A stretch of 64,000 nt of DNA, from positions 14,806 to 78,805 of the forward strand of contig CAZYDJ010000001.1 in NCBI GenBank assembly GCA_964646035.1. Direction: 5' to 3'. The notes under the pieces are model-generated. The model worked only from the letters and a program-made list of their open reading frames with translations, did not search any database and was not told where the DNA came from. The translations under genes and the position numbers were made by a program. This stretch comes from CAYLMM01 sp964646035. Its GTDB lineage: Bacteria; Krumholzibacteriota; Krumholzibacteriia; LZORAL124-64-63. Numbering within the stretch: position 1 is the first letter of the stretch; each line of letters starts with the position of its first letter. Positions 27,568-35,858 of this stretch are shown in pieces.

Positions 27568-28940
27568 TGACCGCGCTCTCCGTCTACATCATCTTCCTGG
27601 TCTACGCGGTTCTGCGCCTCTTCCGCTCCCCTTCCCGCAACGCCGCCGACTACATTGTCGCCGGCCGCCGCCTGACCCTGCCCGCGTTCATCGCCACGAT
27701 GGTCGCGTCCTGGTACGGCGGCATCCTCGGAGTGGGCGAATACGCCTGGAGCTACGGAATCAGCAATTGGCTCGTCTTCGGAGTGCCCTACTATCTCTAC
27801 GCCGGCGTCTTCGCCCTCTTCCTGGCCGCCCGGGCACGCCGCAGCCGGGTCCTGACTCTGCCCGACCTCCTGGAACAACGCTACGGCCGGCCCGCCGCCC
27901 TGGTCGGCGCCGGCACGCTCTTCGTGATGACGGTCCCGGCCGCCTATGTGCTGATGCTCGGAGTACTGCTGCGGCTGGCCACCGGCTGGCCGGTATGGGT
28001 CGGCGTCCTGGTCGGGACGACGTTCTCGGTCAGCTACGTTTTCCGCGGCGGCCTGAAGGCGGTCGTCGGAACCGACGCGGTCCAGTTCGTCCTGATGTTC
28101 CTGGGATTCGCCGTCCTGGTGCCGGCCTGTGTCCTGAAATACGGAGGATGGGAATTCCTGGGCTCCGCCCTGCCCGCGAAACATCTGGTCTGGGACGGCG
28201 GACGCGGAGCCCAGGCCGTCGCAGTCTGGTACTTCATCGCCCTGTCCACACTGATCGAACCGGCCTTCTACCAACGATGCTACGCTGCGCGCAGCGAAGG
28301 CGTCGCCCGCCGCGGCATCCTCATCTCGATCCTCTGCTGGATGTTCTTCGACCTGCTGACCACGACGGCCGGACTCTACGCCCGGGCCGTCATCCCCGAC
28401 CTGGCCGATCCGGTGACGGCTTTCCCCGCACTCGCAGCCCGCACCCTGACTCCGTTCTGGGAGGGAGTCTTCACCGTCGGGCTGCTGGCCACCATCATGT
28501 CGACCGTGGACACCAACGCCCTGCTCGCCGCGGTGACCGGCGGCCGCGACATCCTGTTGCGCAGCCGGGGCGACGAAGCGGCCATGGCCGAGAACGCGCC
28601 CGCCTCCCTCTCGATAATCCGCTGGAGCCTGCTGGCCGCGGCCGTCCTGGCCTCGGGGATGGCGATCTGGTCCGGTTCGGTGGTCAAGCTCTGGCATCAC
28701 CTCGGCAGCGTGGGCACTCCGGTGCTGCTGCTGCCGGTGGCGCTGGCCCACTCTTCGGTCCGGGTTCCGCGCAAAGGGATCCCGTTGGCGATGACGCTCG
28801 CCGGCGGAGTCAGTCTGGGCTGGCTGTTGTTGGGCGGCGGGGAGAACTGGCTGGGAATCGAGCCGATCTTTCCCGGCCTGGCCACATCGGTCGTCTCGAT
28901 GTCAGCGATAATGATCCGGGATCGCCGGGGATCCGCCTGA
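27567..28940 (+). CDS. Sodium:solute symporter family transporter, predicted thiamine or precursor permease
   Basis: A 457-residue polytopic protein with about 12-13 transmembrane segments and SSS-family motifs: ADYIVAGRRLTLPAFIATMVASWYG split by the sodium-site residues, GGLKAVVGTDAVQFVLM, and the signature segment near EPAFYQRCYAARS. It is the last gene of the TPP-riboswitch operon and translationally coupled to the diphosphokinase. In other lineages PnuT or an ECF transporter fills this place. SSS members have been predicted as thiamine-related carriers in some THI regulons. Transport of thiamine across the inner membrane is inferred from context only. Confidence 0.85.
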   Translation: MTALSVYIIFLVYAVLRLFRSPSRNAADYIVAGRRLTLPAFIATMVASWYGGILGVGEYAWSYGISNWLVFGVPYYLYAGVFALFLAARARRSRVLTLPDLLEQRYGRPAALVGAGTLFVMTVPAAYVLMLGVLLRLATGWPVWVGVLVGTTFSVSYVFRGGLKAVVGTDAVQFVLMFLGFAVLVPACVLKYGGWEFLGSALPAKHLVWDGGRGAQAVAVWYFIALSTLIEPAFYQRCYAARSEGVARRGILISILCWMFFDLLTTTAGLYARAVIPDLADPVTAFPALAARTLTPFWEGVFTVGLLATIMSTVDTNALLAAVTGGRDILLRSRGDEAAMAENAPASLSIIRWSLLAAAVLASGMAIWSGSVVKLWHHLGSVGTPVLLLPVALAHSSVRVPRKGIPLAMTLAGGVSLGWLLLGGGENWLGIEPIFPGLATSVVSMSAIMIRDRRGSA

Positions 28941-28973
28941 GACATCCCGCCGTCGGTTCAGCGGAACATCACC

Positions 28974-29008
28974 CTGATCCCACAAACTCCGGTTCCCGGC
29001 GGGATCAG
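28974..29008. terminator. Possible terminator hairpin between convergent genes
   Basis: CTGATCCC at 28974-28981 and GGGATCAG at 29001-29008 form a perfect eight-pair stem with a 19-base loop, between the symporter stop and the facing hydrolase-like gene. No T-run follows, so termination is uncertain. Confidence 0.35.
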
Positions 29009-29024
29009 CAACGATGAGGAACTG

Positions 29025-29990
29025 TCATTTGCGCAGGAAACTTCCGTTCGAGCCGGTCGCATTTTCGGGGGAATCGGATTCGAGCCAGCTCTCGGCCCGG
29101 GGGATGTCGCTGAGATGGTCGTCGAGGAACGCGATCATGGTCTGAAGGGTAAGTTCATGACGTTCGCCGCCGATCGTCCGCCACCAGCGACCGGGCCGAC
29201 TCGGCAGCTCTTCGCCGCATTCGGCGCCGCGCAGGCTCAAATGGTATTTATGGCCGTCCGGCAGATTCATGAAAGGGATGCATCCCCATCCTTCAGACTG
29301 ACCTTCGGAGCTCCGGGGAGGCTCGCCGCCGACGGTCAGCACCGGGATGCGGACCCTGTCCCACGACCAGCCCGCGGCGGCTGCGGTATCGGCCGGCGGG
29401 GGCGCCACCGCCACCGCCGCACGCACGCGCATATCCCTTAGACTCGACCATTTGCCGCCTTCGACGGCGGCCACCTGGCCGGCCATGTCCAGCACGGCTC
29501 CCGCGCCGCAGCCGCAGCCGGCGACCCCGACGTTGATCCGGTCGACCCTGCCTCGCAGCAGGGCAATTCCCTGATCTCGGGCCAGCAGATTATCCAAGGC
29601 GAAGGAAAGGTCTCCGGAGCGGAGCGTACGGCATTCGTTCGGGTCTTTCGGCATGTCGGGATGCCCGACGACGGCGCAGATATAGCCATGGGCGCTCAGA
29701 TATTGAACGACGTCACCGAGGGATCCTTCGCGGCCTTCCTTATCCGGGGAAAAGACGACGACGGGGCAGAGAGGATATTCCGAAGCATCGACCGGAACAT
29801 GGATCCGGACCGGCACATCGCGCCCGCGAACCTCGTCACGCCATTCCACGTCGGCGATGACCGTGGATACCGCCTTCCGGGAAGGCTCGTAGGAGTAATC
29901 GCCGCCGGCGCGGGCATCACGGCATAACCCGACCGAGAGCAGCACTGCCCCCAGAGCGATAATGGTCAGGATGCGGCGAGCCGGCGCCAT
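29025..29990 (-). CDS. Secreted alpha/beta-hydrolase-like protein lacking the serine nucleophile
   Basis: A 321-residue protein from ATG 29990 (MAPARRILT), with AGGGGG just upstream and a signal peptide ending ARAGG; the longer frame to 30038 lacks these. It resembles chlorophyllase and platelet-activating-factor acetylhydrolase-type hydrolases: VRIHVPVDASEYPLCPVVVFSPDKEG, the helix with SFALDNLLA, a domain end GGERHELTLQTMIAFLDDHL with a possible catalytic His. The nucleophile elbow, usually G-H-S-F-G, reads G-C-G-C-G, so the catalytic serine is replaced by glycine. It is therefore probably a non-enzymatic binding protein, or it uses a different residue. It is divergent from the ECF sigma gene. 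Confidence 0.7.
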   Translation of the reverse strand: MAPARRILTIIALGAVLLSVGLCRDARAGGDYSYEPSRKAVSTVIADVEWRDEVRGRDVPVRIHVPVDASEYPLCPVVVFSPDKEGREGSLGDVVQYLSAHGYICAVVGHPDMPKDPNECRTLRSGDLSFALDNLLARDQGIALLRGRVDRINVGVAGCGCGAGAVLDMAGQVAAVEGGKWSSLRDMRVRAAVAVAPPPADTAAAAGWSWDRVRIPVLTVGGEPPRSSEGQSEGWGCIPFMNLPDGHKYHLSLRGAECGEELPSRPGRWWRTIGGERHELTLQTMIAFLDDHLSDIPRAESWLESDSPENATGSNGSFLRK

Positions 29991-30096
29991 TGGACCCCCT
30001 TCACTATCCATTCCCCCACAACGCGTCCCTTCCGTCAAGGCAGGTGTTGCAAGTTGCGGACCCCGTTTTCGTTGCTTTGCGACTATGGCCGGAAAC

Positions 30097-30124
30097 TGTA
30101 ACCTCTGGCCGAACCCGTCGTCTC
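30097..30124 (+). promoter_or_regulatory. Candidate ECF-type autoregulated promoter
   Basis: TGTAACC at 30097-30103 and CGTCTC at 30119-30124 are separated by 15 bases, 28 bases before the sigma-factor start. An AAC-containing -35 and a CGTC -10 are common in ECF promoters, and the same CGTCTC element with AACC recurs before the second ECF gene in the window. Confidence 0.4.
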
Positions 30125-30151
30125 AGGATGCGGAGACCCAAGGAGGGAGCC

Positions 30152-30769
30152 GTGACCGACCAGGACAGCGCCGTCATCCAGTCCGTTCTCGACGGTAACG
30201 TCGAGGCCTTCCGCCATCTGGTGGCGAGGCATCAGGGCCGGTTGTTCACCATCCTGCTGAGGATGGTCGGCGACGAGCAGGAAGCCGAGGACCTGGCCCA
30301 GGCGACATTCGTCAAGGCCTACCGATCGCTGGCCTCCTTCCGCGGCGACTCGTCCTTCGGCACCTGGCTGGTCCAGATCGGGATCCACGCCTGCCGGGAT
30401 TGTCTGCGCCGCCGGATGCGCGATAAGGAGCGGGGAACAGTCTCCCTGGATTCGGTGATCGACCGGAGGGGCGATGCCGCGGAGCCGGCCGATCCCGGCA
30501 CCACCGGCGACGCCAGGCCGGAAATCGAGAGGCGGGAGGACGCAGCGCTGCTGCGAGACGCGATGGCGGAACTGCCTCCGGAATACCGGCTGGTGCTGGT
30601 GTTGAAGCACCTGGAGGAATGGCCCTTCTCCCGGATCGCCGAGTTCACCGGCGACAGCGTCGGCACGCTGAAGGTCAGAGCGCATCGGGCCAGACGAATG
30701 CTGCGGGAAAAGCTCGTGGCAATTGGTCCTGAAGATGGGAATCGGGAAACGGAGAACCATCATGAATGA
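30152..30769 (+). CDS. RNA polymerase ECF sigma factor
   Basis: A 205-residue protein starting at GTG 30152, preceded by AAGGAGGG; the frame extends upstream to 29990 but without signals. Region 2 (FRHLVARHQGRLFTILLRMVG, then EAEDLAQATFVKAYRSL) and region 4 (LPPEYRLVLVLKHLEEW and the helix-turn-helix GDSVGTLKVRAHRARRMLRE) are complete. An interdomain stretch rich in Gly, Asp and Pro separates them. It overlaps the downstream anti-sigma gene by eight bases, the usual coupling of such pairs. Confidence 0.93.
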   Translation: MTDQDSAVIQSVLDGNVEAFRHLVARHQGRLFTILLRMVGDEQEAEDLAQATFVKAYRSLASFRGDSSFGTWLVQIGIHACRDCLRRRMRDKERGTVSLDSVIDRRGDAAEPADPGTTGDARPEIERREDAALLRDAMAELPPEYRLVLVLKHLEEWPFSRIAEFTGDSVGTLKVRAHRARRMLREKLVAIGPEDGNRETENHHE

Positions 30770-31436
30770 CGAAAAACTGATCTCCCGCTACCTGGACGGC
30801 GAACTCGGAACCGAAGAGGCGGAACTCCTTTTCGAAAGAATCGAGAGCGACCCGTCCCTCGAGCGGAAGCTGCGGTCATTCGAACGGATCCTGGCCGAAG
30901 TCGGACGCGAATCCTCCCCCCCGGAAGGATTCACCGACAGGGTCATGGCCGAAGTGCGCGGCGCCGCCCTGGCCGACAAGAACCGCAGGCTGTCCTGGTC
31001 ACTCCGAGTGGCCATCGCGGCTTCGATCGCGATCGTATTCGGCTTGGGCTGGATCAGCGGCCGGTCCGGACCTCCCCGGGACACGGCTTCCGGGATGGAT
31101 TCGCCGGTCGCCATGCGCCTCTCCGCCCCCGGCGTGACGCCCGCGGGATTCACCGGCAGCGGCGAAGGCATGCACCTGGTGCGCCTGGTCTATCTGCCCC
31201 GCGGCGAGGATGTCCAGCAGGTCGCCGTGGCCGGATCCTTCAACGGATGGAACCCCGAAAATTCGCCGATGCGGCAGGAAGGCGGGGCCTGGGTGGCCAT
31301 GATTCCGCTGCCGACCGCAGTGCACGAGTATATGTTCGTGGTGGATGGAGCCTCGTGGGTCGCCGACCCTCTGGCGGCCCAGCAAAGGAATGATGGATTT
31401 GGCAACACGAACTCGGTCATCGATCTCACGCTGTAG
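30762..31436 (+). CDS. Transmembrane anti-sigma factor with C-terminal glycogen-binding-type domain
   Basis: The start is ATG 30762 (MNDEKLISRYLDGE), with GGAG eight bases upstream. The product has 224 residues: an N-terminal anti-sigma segment (about 1-50, LDGELGTEEAELLFERI, without zinc-binding His/Cys), a single transmembrane helix at about 82-99, and an extracytoplasmic CBM48/AMPK-type domain at about 135-224 (VAVAGSFNGWNPENSPMR, then HEYMFVVDG). The topology puts a carbohydrate-binding-like domain in the periplasm and the sigma-binding end inside, so the domain could sense glycan or another ligand and release the sigma factor. The sensing role is inferred. Confidence 0.85.
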   Translation: MNDEKLISRYLDGELGTEEAELLFERIESDPSLERKLRSFERILAEVGRESSPPEGFTDRVMAEVRGAALADKNRRLSWSLRVAIAASIAIVFGLGWISGRSGPPRDTASGMDSPVAMRLSAPGVTPAGFTGSGEGMHLVRLVYLPRGEDVQQVAVAGSFNGWNPENSPMRQEGGAWVAMIPLPTAVHEYMFVVDGASWVADPLAAQQRNDGFGNTNSVIDLTL

Positions 31437-31470
31437 GACCAGGCGCCGTTCATTCTGCTACCGTACCTCC

Positions 31471-32697
31471 ATGGGCTCTTTGGCGGTCGCGATTTTGTTC
31501 TTGAGCGGCGCCGCTCCTTGTCCGGCCTCCGAGTGGCGGCCCTGGATTTCGGTAGGCGGCGGGCACGAAAGCGATATCATCCTTACCGGGACGCCCGATC
31601 GCGCGGTCGTGGCCGGGGGCTCGTTTTCCGATATCTCGGGCGGCTTCACGATCGACGAGGAACTCTCCCCCGCCGTGGATTTCACCGGCGGCGCCCGTTC
31701 ATTCCTGGAAAAATTCTTCAACGCCGACGGCAGGCTGATGCACGGCGAAAGCATCTGGGCCGAGACCCGATTCGCGGGTCGCGGCGCCTTCCGGATGCGG
31801 CTATCCGGAGGCGGCGATTTCTTCAATGATTCGCAGCGGCCGCAGTCCCGGCGATTGGGCGGCCATCTCGGCGCAGCCGTCGGGGCCGGAGGCGCGGGCT
31901 GGCGGCTGGAGACCTTCGGCGGCCTGGAGGGACGACGCTATCCGCGGCTGGATTCCAACGATGAATCCGGCGCGACCGGCACCTATACCGAAAACGGCTG
32001 GAACGCCGGCGTTTCGGGAATGGCGCGGCCGGTCGCCGCAACCTATGTCCGGGCCACCTTCACCCACAGCGATGTGGATGCCCGGGATCCCTGGTACGAC
32101 TCCGGCGGCAACACCGCTTCCGCCGACGCCTGGTTTCGGGTTCGCGACGGTTTCTGGCTGAGCTGCCGGGGCCTCTATCAACGACGTGAATTCGACCAGA
32201 GACCGGCAGGCGTCGATACCGACGACTACCTGCTGGCCGGATGCGGCATCGAGACTTCGCCCGCCGCCGGTCTGCGCCTCTCGCTGCGCTACGCGTTCTC
32301 ACGCTACGAACCGACCGCCGGCGACGATGTGGACAGCCACCGTTTCGCCGCCGCCCTGACCTGGCGGCCCCGGCTCGAAGCTCCCGCTCCCATCGAAAGA
32401 TTCGAGCCCCTCGTCCGCCCCCGCGCCGGTTCAGCTCATCTGTTCCGTCTGCACGCTCCGGGAGCCGGGCGCGTGTCGGTGGCCGGATCCTTCAACGGAT
32501 GGGACGCGGAGGCCGATCCCATGACCCGGACCGCCGGCGGCTGGTGGGAAACAGCCATTCCGCTGGCCGCCGGATCACATCAATACATCTATGTCGTCGA
32601 CGGTCAGGCAACGATTCCACCCGAGGCCGAAGCCGTTACCGATGACGGATTCGGCGGCGAAAACGGCGTCCTGCACGTTCTGCCGGCGGAGCTGTAA
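31471..32697 (+). CDS. Outer-membrane beta-barrel protein with C-terminal glycogen-binding-type domain
   Basis: I place the start at ATG 31471 (MGSLAVAILFLSGA), which opens a signal peptide ending PASEW; no good ribosome site is visible, and the stop of the anti-sigma gene 35 bases upstream suggests coupling. The product has 408 residues. Residues about 25-330 alternate in the manner of a barrel (TYVRATFTHSDVDARD, then RLSLRYAFSRYEPT). Residues about 340-408 repeat the CBM48-like domain of the preceding anti-sigma factor (VSVAGSFNGWDAEADPM, HQYIYVVDGQ). It is likely the surface partner or main target of the sigma-factor system. Confidence 0.75.
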   Translation: MGSLAVAILFLSGAAPCPASEWRPWISVGGGHESDIILTGTPDRAVVAGGSFSDISGGFTIDEELSPAVDFTGGARSFLEKFFNADGRLMHGESIWAETRFAGRGAFRMRLSGGGDFFNDSQRPQSRRLGGHLGAAVGAGGAGWRLETFGGLEGRRYPRLDSNDESGATGTYTENGWNAGVSGMARPVAATYVRATFTHSDVDARDPWYDSGGNTASADAWFRVRDGFWLSCRGLYQRREFDQRPAGVDTDDYLLAGCGIETSPAAGLRLSLRYAFSRYEPTAGDDVDSHRFAAALTWRPRLEAPAPIERFEPLVRPRAGSAHLFRLHAPGAGRVSVAGSFNGWDAEADPMTRTAGGWWETAIPLAAGSHQYIYVVDGQATIPPEAEAVTDDGFGGENGVLHVLPAEL

Positions 32698-32785
32698 CCT
32701 AAGGTCCCGGCCGGCGTCTCAGGTGATGTTCACGGGAAGACTGTCGAGCCCTCGGCTTCCCTACAAAAAACACGGAGGAGTTCCG

Positions 32786-33850
32786 ATGAAAACCATCATC
32801 AGCAAGAAGTTCTTCCTGGCCGTAATGCTCGTGGGAATGGCCGCAATGGCCCTCTCGATCCCCACGGCCGCAATGGCCCAGGACACCCCCGACGATCCCG
32901 ATCAGACCCGGACCCGTCTGCGTTCACACCTTATGGAATGCATCGAAGGCGACCAGGCGCTACAGAACCAGGAACGGATTCGGATGCGTGAGAACCTCGA
33001 ACAGGGGTTGGAATGCGGGTTGAGCGGCGCCGATCTCGAAACGCTGTTCGGCGAAGGCGAGCTGACCAAGCTGCAGACCAAGACCAGACTACGTATCCAG
33101 GAACGGATCATCCAATCGGCCGCTGAAGATCTTCCGGTGGAGCCGGTGATGGACAAGCTGCGTGAAGGAGCCATGAAGGGCGCCGGCGACCAGGCTCTCG
33201 AAAACGCCTGCGAGCGGATGGAGAATCACGTCCGGACCGCCAACAAGGTGATGACAGGAATCGCGGCGGACGGCGTCGAAGCTCCCGCCGATCCCGAACA
33301 GGCCCGCAAGATCGTGCGCGAAACGGCCCGCAACATGTGGCGGGGACTGGGCGAAGACAGCCTCGATCAGCTTTGCGAACAGGCGCGCAAAAGGGCGCGC
33401 GACCAGAGCTGCACCCAGGAAGATCTGGCTGCGGCCTGCGAGACTGCGACCCAGTTGCAGGAGCGCGGCGTGAACAGCGAACGGGCCGTGAACATGGCCG
33501 GCGAGGCTCTGCGCAACGGATATTCCGTCCAGCAGATGAGTCAGATCCGGGCCTCGGTGGCTACCCAGGCCATGAGCGGTCGCGATGTCGATGAATTGGC
33601 CGGCGAGATGGAACGCTGCATCAACGAAGGCATGGGCGCCGGCGAAATGATTCAGCACATGGTCCAGTCCGGCTGGATGGGACCCGAAGGCGCGATGGGA
33701 CCCGGCGGTCATAACCCCATCGACGACATCGGCGGCGGCCCCGGCGACGGCGGCATCGGTGACGGCGGCTCCGGCGACATGGGCGGCGGCTCCGGCGACG
33801 GCTCCGGCGACGGCTCCGGTGACGGCGGCCCCGGCTCCGGCAATCAGTAG
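32786..33850 (+). CDS. Secreted helical protein with Gly/Asp-rich tail, function unknown
   Basis: A 354-residue protein from ATG 32786, with GGAGGAG five bases upstream; the frame extends back to 32591 without signals. A clear signal peptide ends at AAMAQD. The body is helical and rich in Arg, Glu, Gln and Met (TRTRLRSHLMECIEGDQ, LEGDA-like spacing, ARKIVRETARNMW), with about eight conserved-looking cysteines in Cys-containing helices. The last 45 residues are a low-complexity run of Gly, Asp and Ser (GDGSGDGSGDG). I do not recognise the family. It follows the CBM barrel by 88 bases and is followed by a strong terminator, so it may be part of the same sigma-controlled unit. Confidence 0.75.
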   Translation: MKTIISKKFFLAVMLVGMAAMALSIPTAAMAQDTPDDPDQTRTRLRSHLMECIEGDQALQNQERIRMRENLEQGLECGLSGADLETLFGEGELTKLQTKTRLRIQERIIQSAAEDLPVEPVMDKLREGAMKGAGDQALENACERMENHVRTANKVMTGIAADGVEAPADPEQARKIVRETARNMWRGLGEDSLDQLCEQARKRARDQSCTQEDLAAACETATQLQERGVNSERAVNMAGEALRNGYSVQQMSQIRASVATQAMSGRDVDELAGEMERCINEGMGAGEMIQHMVQSGWMGPEGAMGPGGHNPIDDIGGGPGDGGIGDGGSGDMGGGSGDGSGDGSGDGGPGSGNQ

Positions 33851-33881
33851 CTCCTGTTCCCTATCGGAACCCGAGTCAAAA

Positions 33882-33909
33882 ACGGCCCTCCCGATATCGG
33901 GAGGGCCGT
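33882..33909. terminator. Strong bidirectional terminator hairpin
   Basis: A perfect 14-base inverted repeat, from ACGGCCCTCCCGAT to ATCGGGAGGGCCGT, lies between the convergent genes ending at 33850 and 33940. It is preceded by AAAA and followed by CTTCATTT. Confidence 0.85.
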
Positions 33910-33939
33910 CTTCATTTGCGCGAGGCTTCAGCGAAAGAT

Positions 33940-34755
33940 CTAATCCACGGAGGGCTGATGGACCATGATCTGCGGGAACGGGATCTCGACGCCCTCGCGG
34001 TCGAACGCCTCCTTGACCGCCCGGGTGAATTCGAACTTCAGGGCCCAGTAATCGGCCTTGTTCACCCAGGGACGCACAACGAGATTCACGCTCGAGTCGG
34101 CCAGCTCGCTGACGGCTATCTGCGGGGCCGGATCCTTCAGCACGCGCTGATCCGAATCCAGCAACTCCTGCATGATCCTCACCGCGCTCCCGATATCCGA
34201 GCCGTATCCGATTCCGATCACCATATCGACCCGGCGGGTATCCTCGGCGGTGATGTTCTTGATGGTGTCGCCGAAGATCTTCCCGTTGGGCACCATCACC
34301 CTGATGTTGTCCGGGGTCATCATGACGGTCGTGAAGAGGTTCAGCTCGCGCACCGTGCCGGCGGCTCCTCCCGCCTCGATGAAATCACCGACCCGGAAAG
34401 GCCGGAACAGCAGCAGCATCACGCCGGCCGCGAAGTTGGACAGGGAGCCCTGGAGAGCGAATCCGACCGCGAAACCCGCGGCGCCGAGAACCGCCACCAG
34501 CGACGCCGTCTCCACCCCGAAGTTGCCCAAAGCCGACATGATGGCGAAGATCAGGATCAGCCAGTAGGCCAGACTGGCGACGAAGCTGATGATCGCCTGA
34601 TCCGTGTCCCTTTTGCCCAGCACCCTGCGCACCATGCTCCGGGCCCATCCGGCGACCATGCGGCCGATGATCAGTACGACAATCGCCCCGACCACCTTGA
34701 TGCCGTATCCGGTCGCGAAATCTATCAGCGCCTGCATCAGATTATCCAATGTCAT
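33940..34755 (-). CDS. mscS: Small-conductance mechanosensitive channel, MscS family
   Basis: A 271-residue protein with three N-terminal helices (KVVGAIVVLIIGRMVAGW, SFVASLAYWLILIFAIMSALG) and the pore helix TM3 with its Ala/Gly pattern (VLGAAGFAVGFALQGSLSNFAAGVMLL), followed by the beta domain FRVGDFIEAGGAAGTV and the cytoplasmic cage. It releases solutes on hypo-osmotic stress. The sequence GGGGAGG touches the ATG at 34755; a TTG at 34749 has a six-base spacing and may be the true start. It lies six bases after the DUF3078 gene, so the two are co-transcribed. Confidence 0.92.
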   Translation of the reverse strand: MTLDNLMQALIDFATGYGIKVVGAIVVLIIGRMVAGWARSMVRRVLGKRDTDQAIISFVASLAYWLILIFAIMSALGNFGVETASLVAVLGAAGFAVGFALQGSLSNFAAGVMLLLFRPFRVGDFIEAGGAAGTVRELNLFTTVMMTPDNIRVMVPNGKIFGDTIKNITAEDTRRVDMVIGIGYGSDIGSAVRIMQELLDSDQRVLKDPAPQIAVSELADSSVNLVVRPWVNKADYWALKFEFTRAVKEAFDREGVEIPFPQIMVHQPSVD

Positions 34756-34761
34756 CCTCCC

Positions 34762-35622
34762 CTAGAACAGCTTGTAGGTAACTCCCAGGCCCAGCGCTTG
34801 GCGATAGCGGCCTTGGCGCGTGATTTCCTCGTCGTATAGGAATTCCACGAAAAGAGTGGTCTGGATGTATTTCGAGATGGACGCCGAAAGGGTGGTTTCC
34901 CAGGCGACATCCGTACTCTGCCAGTAATCCTCGTTGACCAGTCCCTCCAGCTCGTCCGAGACGGAGCTGAAGAAGGCCTGGAAGACCCTGAGCTTGGATT
35001 CCACTTTCAGGTCCCCGTCCGCGCCGAAAGTGCGACTGAAATCAGTCACCCATTCGAGTCCGCCGGAGGTCCTGCCCTTGACCCGATACGCCAGGTCCTG
35101 GCGCAGGGCGAAGCCGATGCGGGTGAACAACTCGCCCAGGTCGTCCTTCATTATCTGATGGCCGGCGCCCAGCGATTCGGTGATCGTGGCGGGAGTCAGC
35201 GGGTTGTTATCGCCGTCGTGGAACTGGCTGTCGAAAGTCAGCGCGGCGTACGGCTCGACGAACTTCTTCATGTCGAAGCGCAGCAACGATTCGAGGAAGA
35301 TGCGGTCGGTGGATTTGACGGGTCCGGCCCAGTACTTGTCGCCGGCGGCGTCTATCTTTTCCTGGTGGGTCTGGCCGTAGGAAAGCTTGATCTCGTTCTT
35401 CCAGCCGATGGTCGCGGAAATGTTTTTCTCGGCGGTGATGTTGGTGATGGCCGTCCAGTTCATCGTTCCCAGTTCATCCCCCGCCCAGGAGTCGCTATAA
35501 CTGCTCTGGTTGAAGTTCAGCCCCATGTCGGCGGACTTCTTCCACTCTGCGGCCCCGGCCACGCCGACGACAGTCAGAGACAACATCAAAACCATCAGGA
35601 ACGCCTTGATACCAAGTCGCAT
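34762..35622 (-). CDS. DUF3078-like outer-membrane beta-barrel protein
   Basis: The start is ATG 35622 (MRLGIKAFLMVL), with AAGGGAAG upstream; an in-frame start at 35655 gives a longer lysine-rich end. The product has 286 residues, a signal peptide ending GVAGAAEW, then the family opening WKKSADMGLNFNQSSYSDSW, alternating strands, and a C-terminal strand ending in Phe (LGLGVTYKLF) as expected for BAM substrates. DUF3078 proteins occur mainly in Bacteroidetes-like lineages; function unknown. It is coupled to mscS downstream. Confidence 0.75.
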   Translation of the reverse strand: MRLGIKAFLMVLMLSLTVVGVAGAAEWKKSADMGLNFNQSSYSDSWAGDELGTMNWTAITNITAEKNISATIGWKNEIKLSYGQTHQEKIDAAGDKYWAGPVKSTDRIFLESLLRFDMKKFVEPYAALTFDSQFHDGDNNPLTPATITESLGAGHQIMKDDLGELFTRIGFALRQDLAYRVKGRTSGGLEWVTDFSRTFGADGDLKVESKLRVFQAFFSSVSDELEGLVNEDYWQSTDVAWETTLSASISKYIQTTLFVEFLYDEEITRQGRYRQALGLGVTYKLF

Positions 35623-35740
35623 TTTCTTCCCTTTCTTCCGCAGTACTATCCCCATCGATTTGGGATCAGGAATGCGAAACGATAATGATCGATGGAAATT
35701 CAGGACGAGGTTCGGCGCCGCATATAGCGGATGAACACCC

Positions 35741-35766
35741 GGTTCGCCTAACCCATGGCGAACGGT
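35741..35766. repeat. Inverted repeat upstream of the DUF3078 gene
   Basis: GTTCGCC and GGCGAAC form a seven-pair stem around about ten bases, between the stop of the small secreted-protein gene (35859) and the DUF3078 start (35622). It may be a weak terminator of the former gene or an operator; no T-run follows. Confidence 0.3.
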
Positions 35767-35858
35767 GACATCCTATATGCTCTGCTGTTCGACGGCAAGA
35801 GCAGGTGATCGGGGCAGCGGGGAGGAGGCCGATCAACGCCAGCCCCCTCCCGGCGGAT

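Noticed and set aside
27105..28751. Long minus-strand frame across the thiamine operon
   Set aside because: Antisense to two genes with clear family motifs; its sequence is low-complexity Gln/Glu/Gly.
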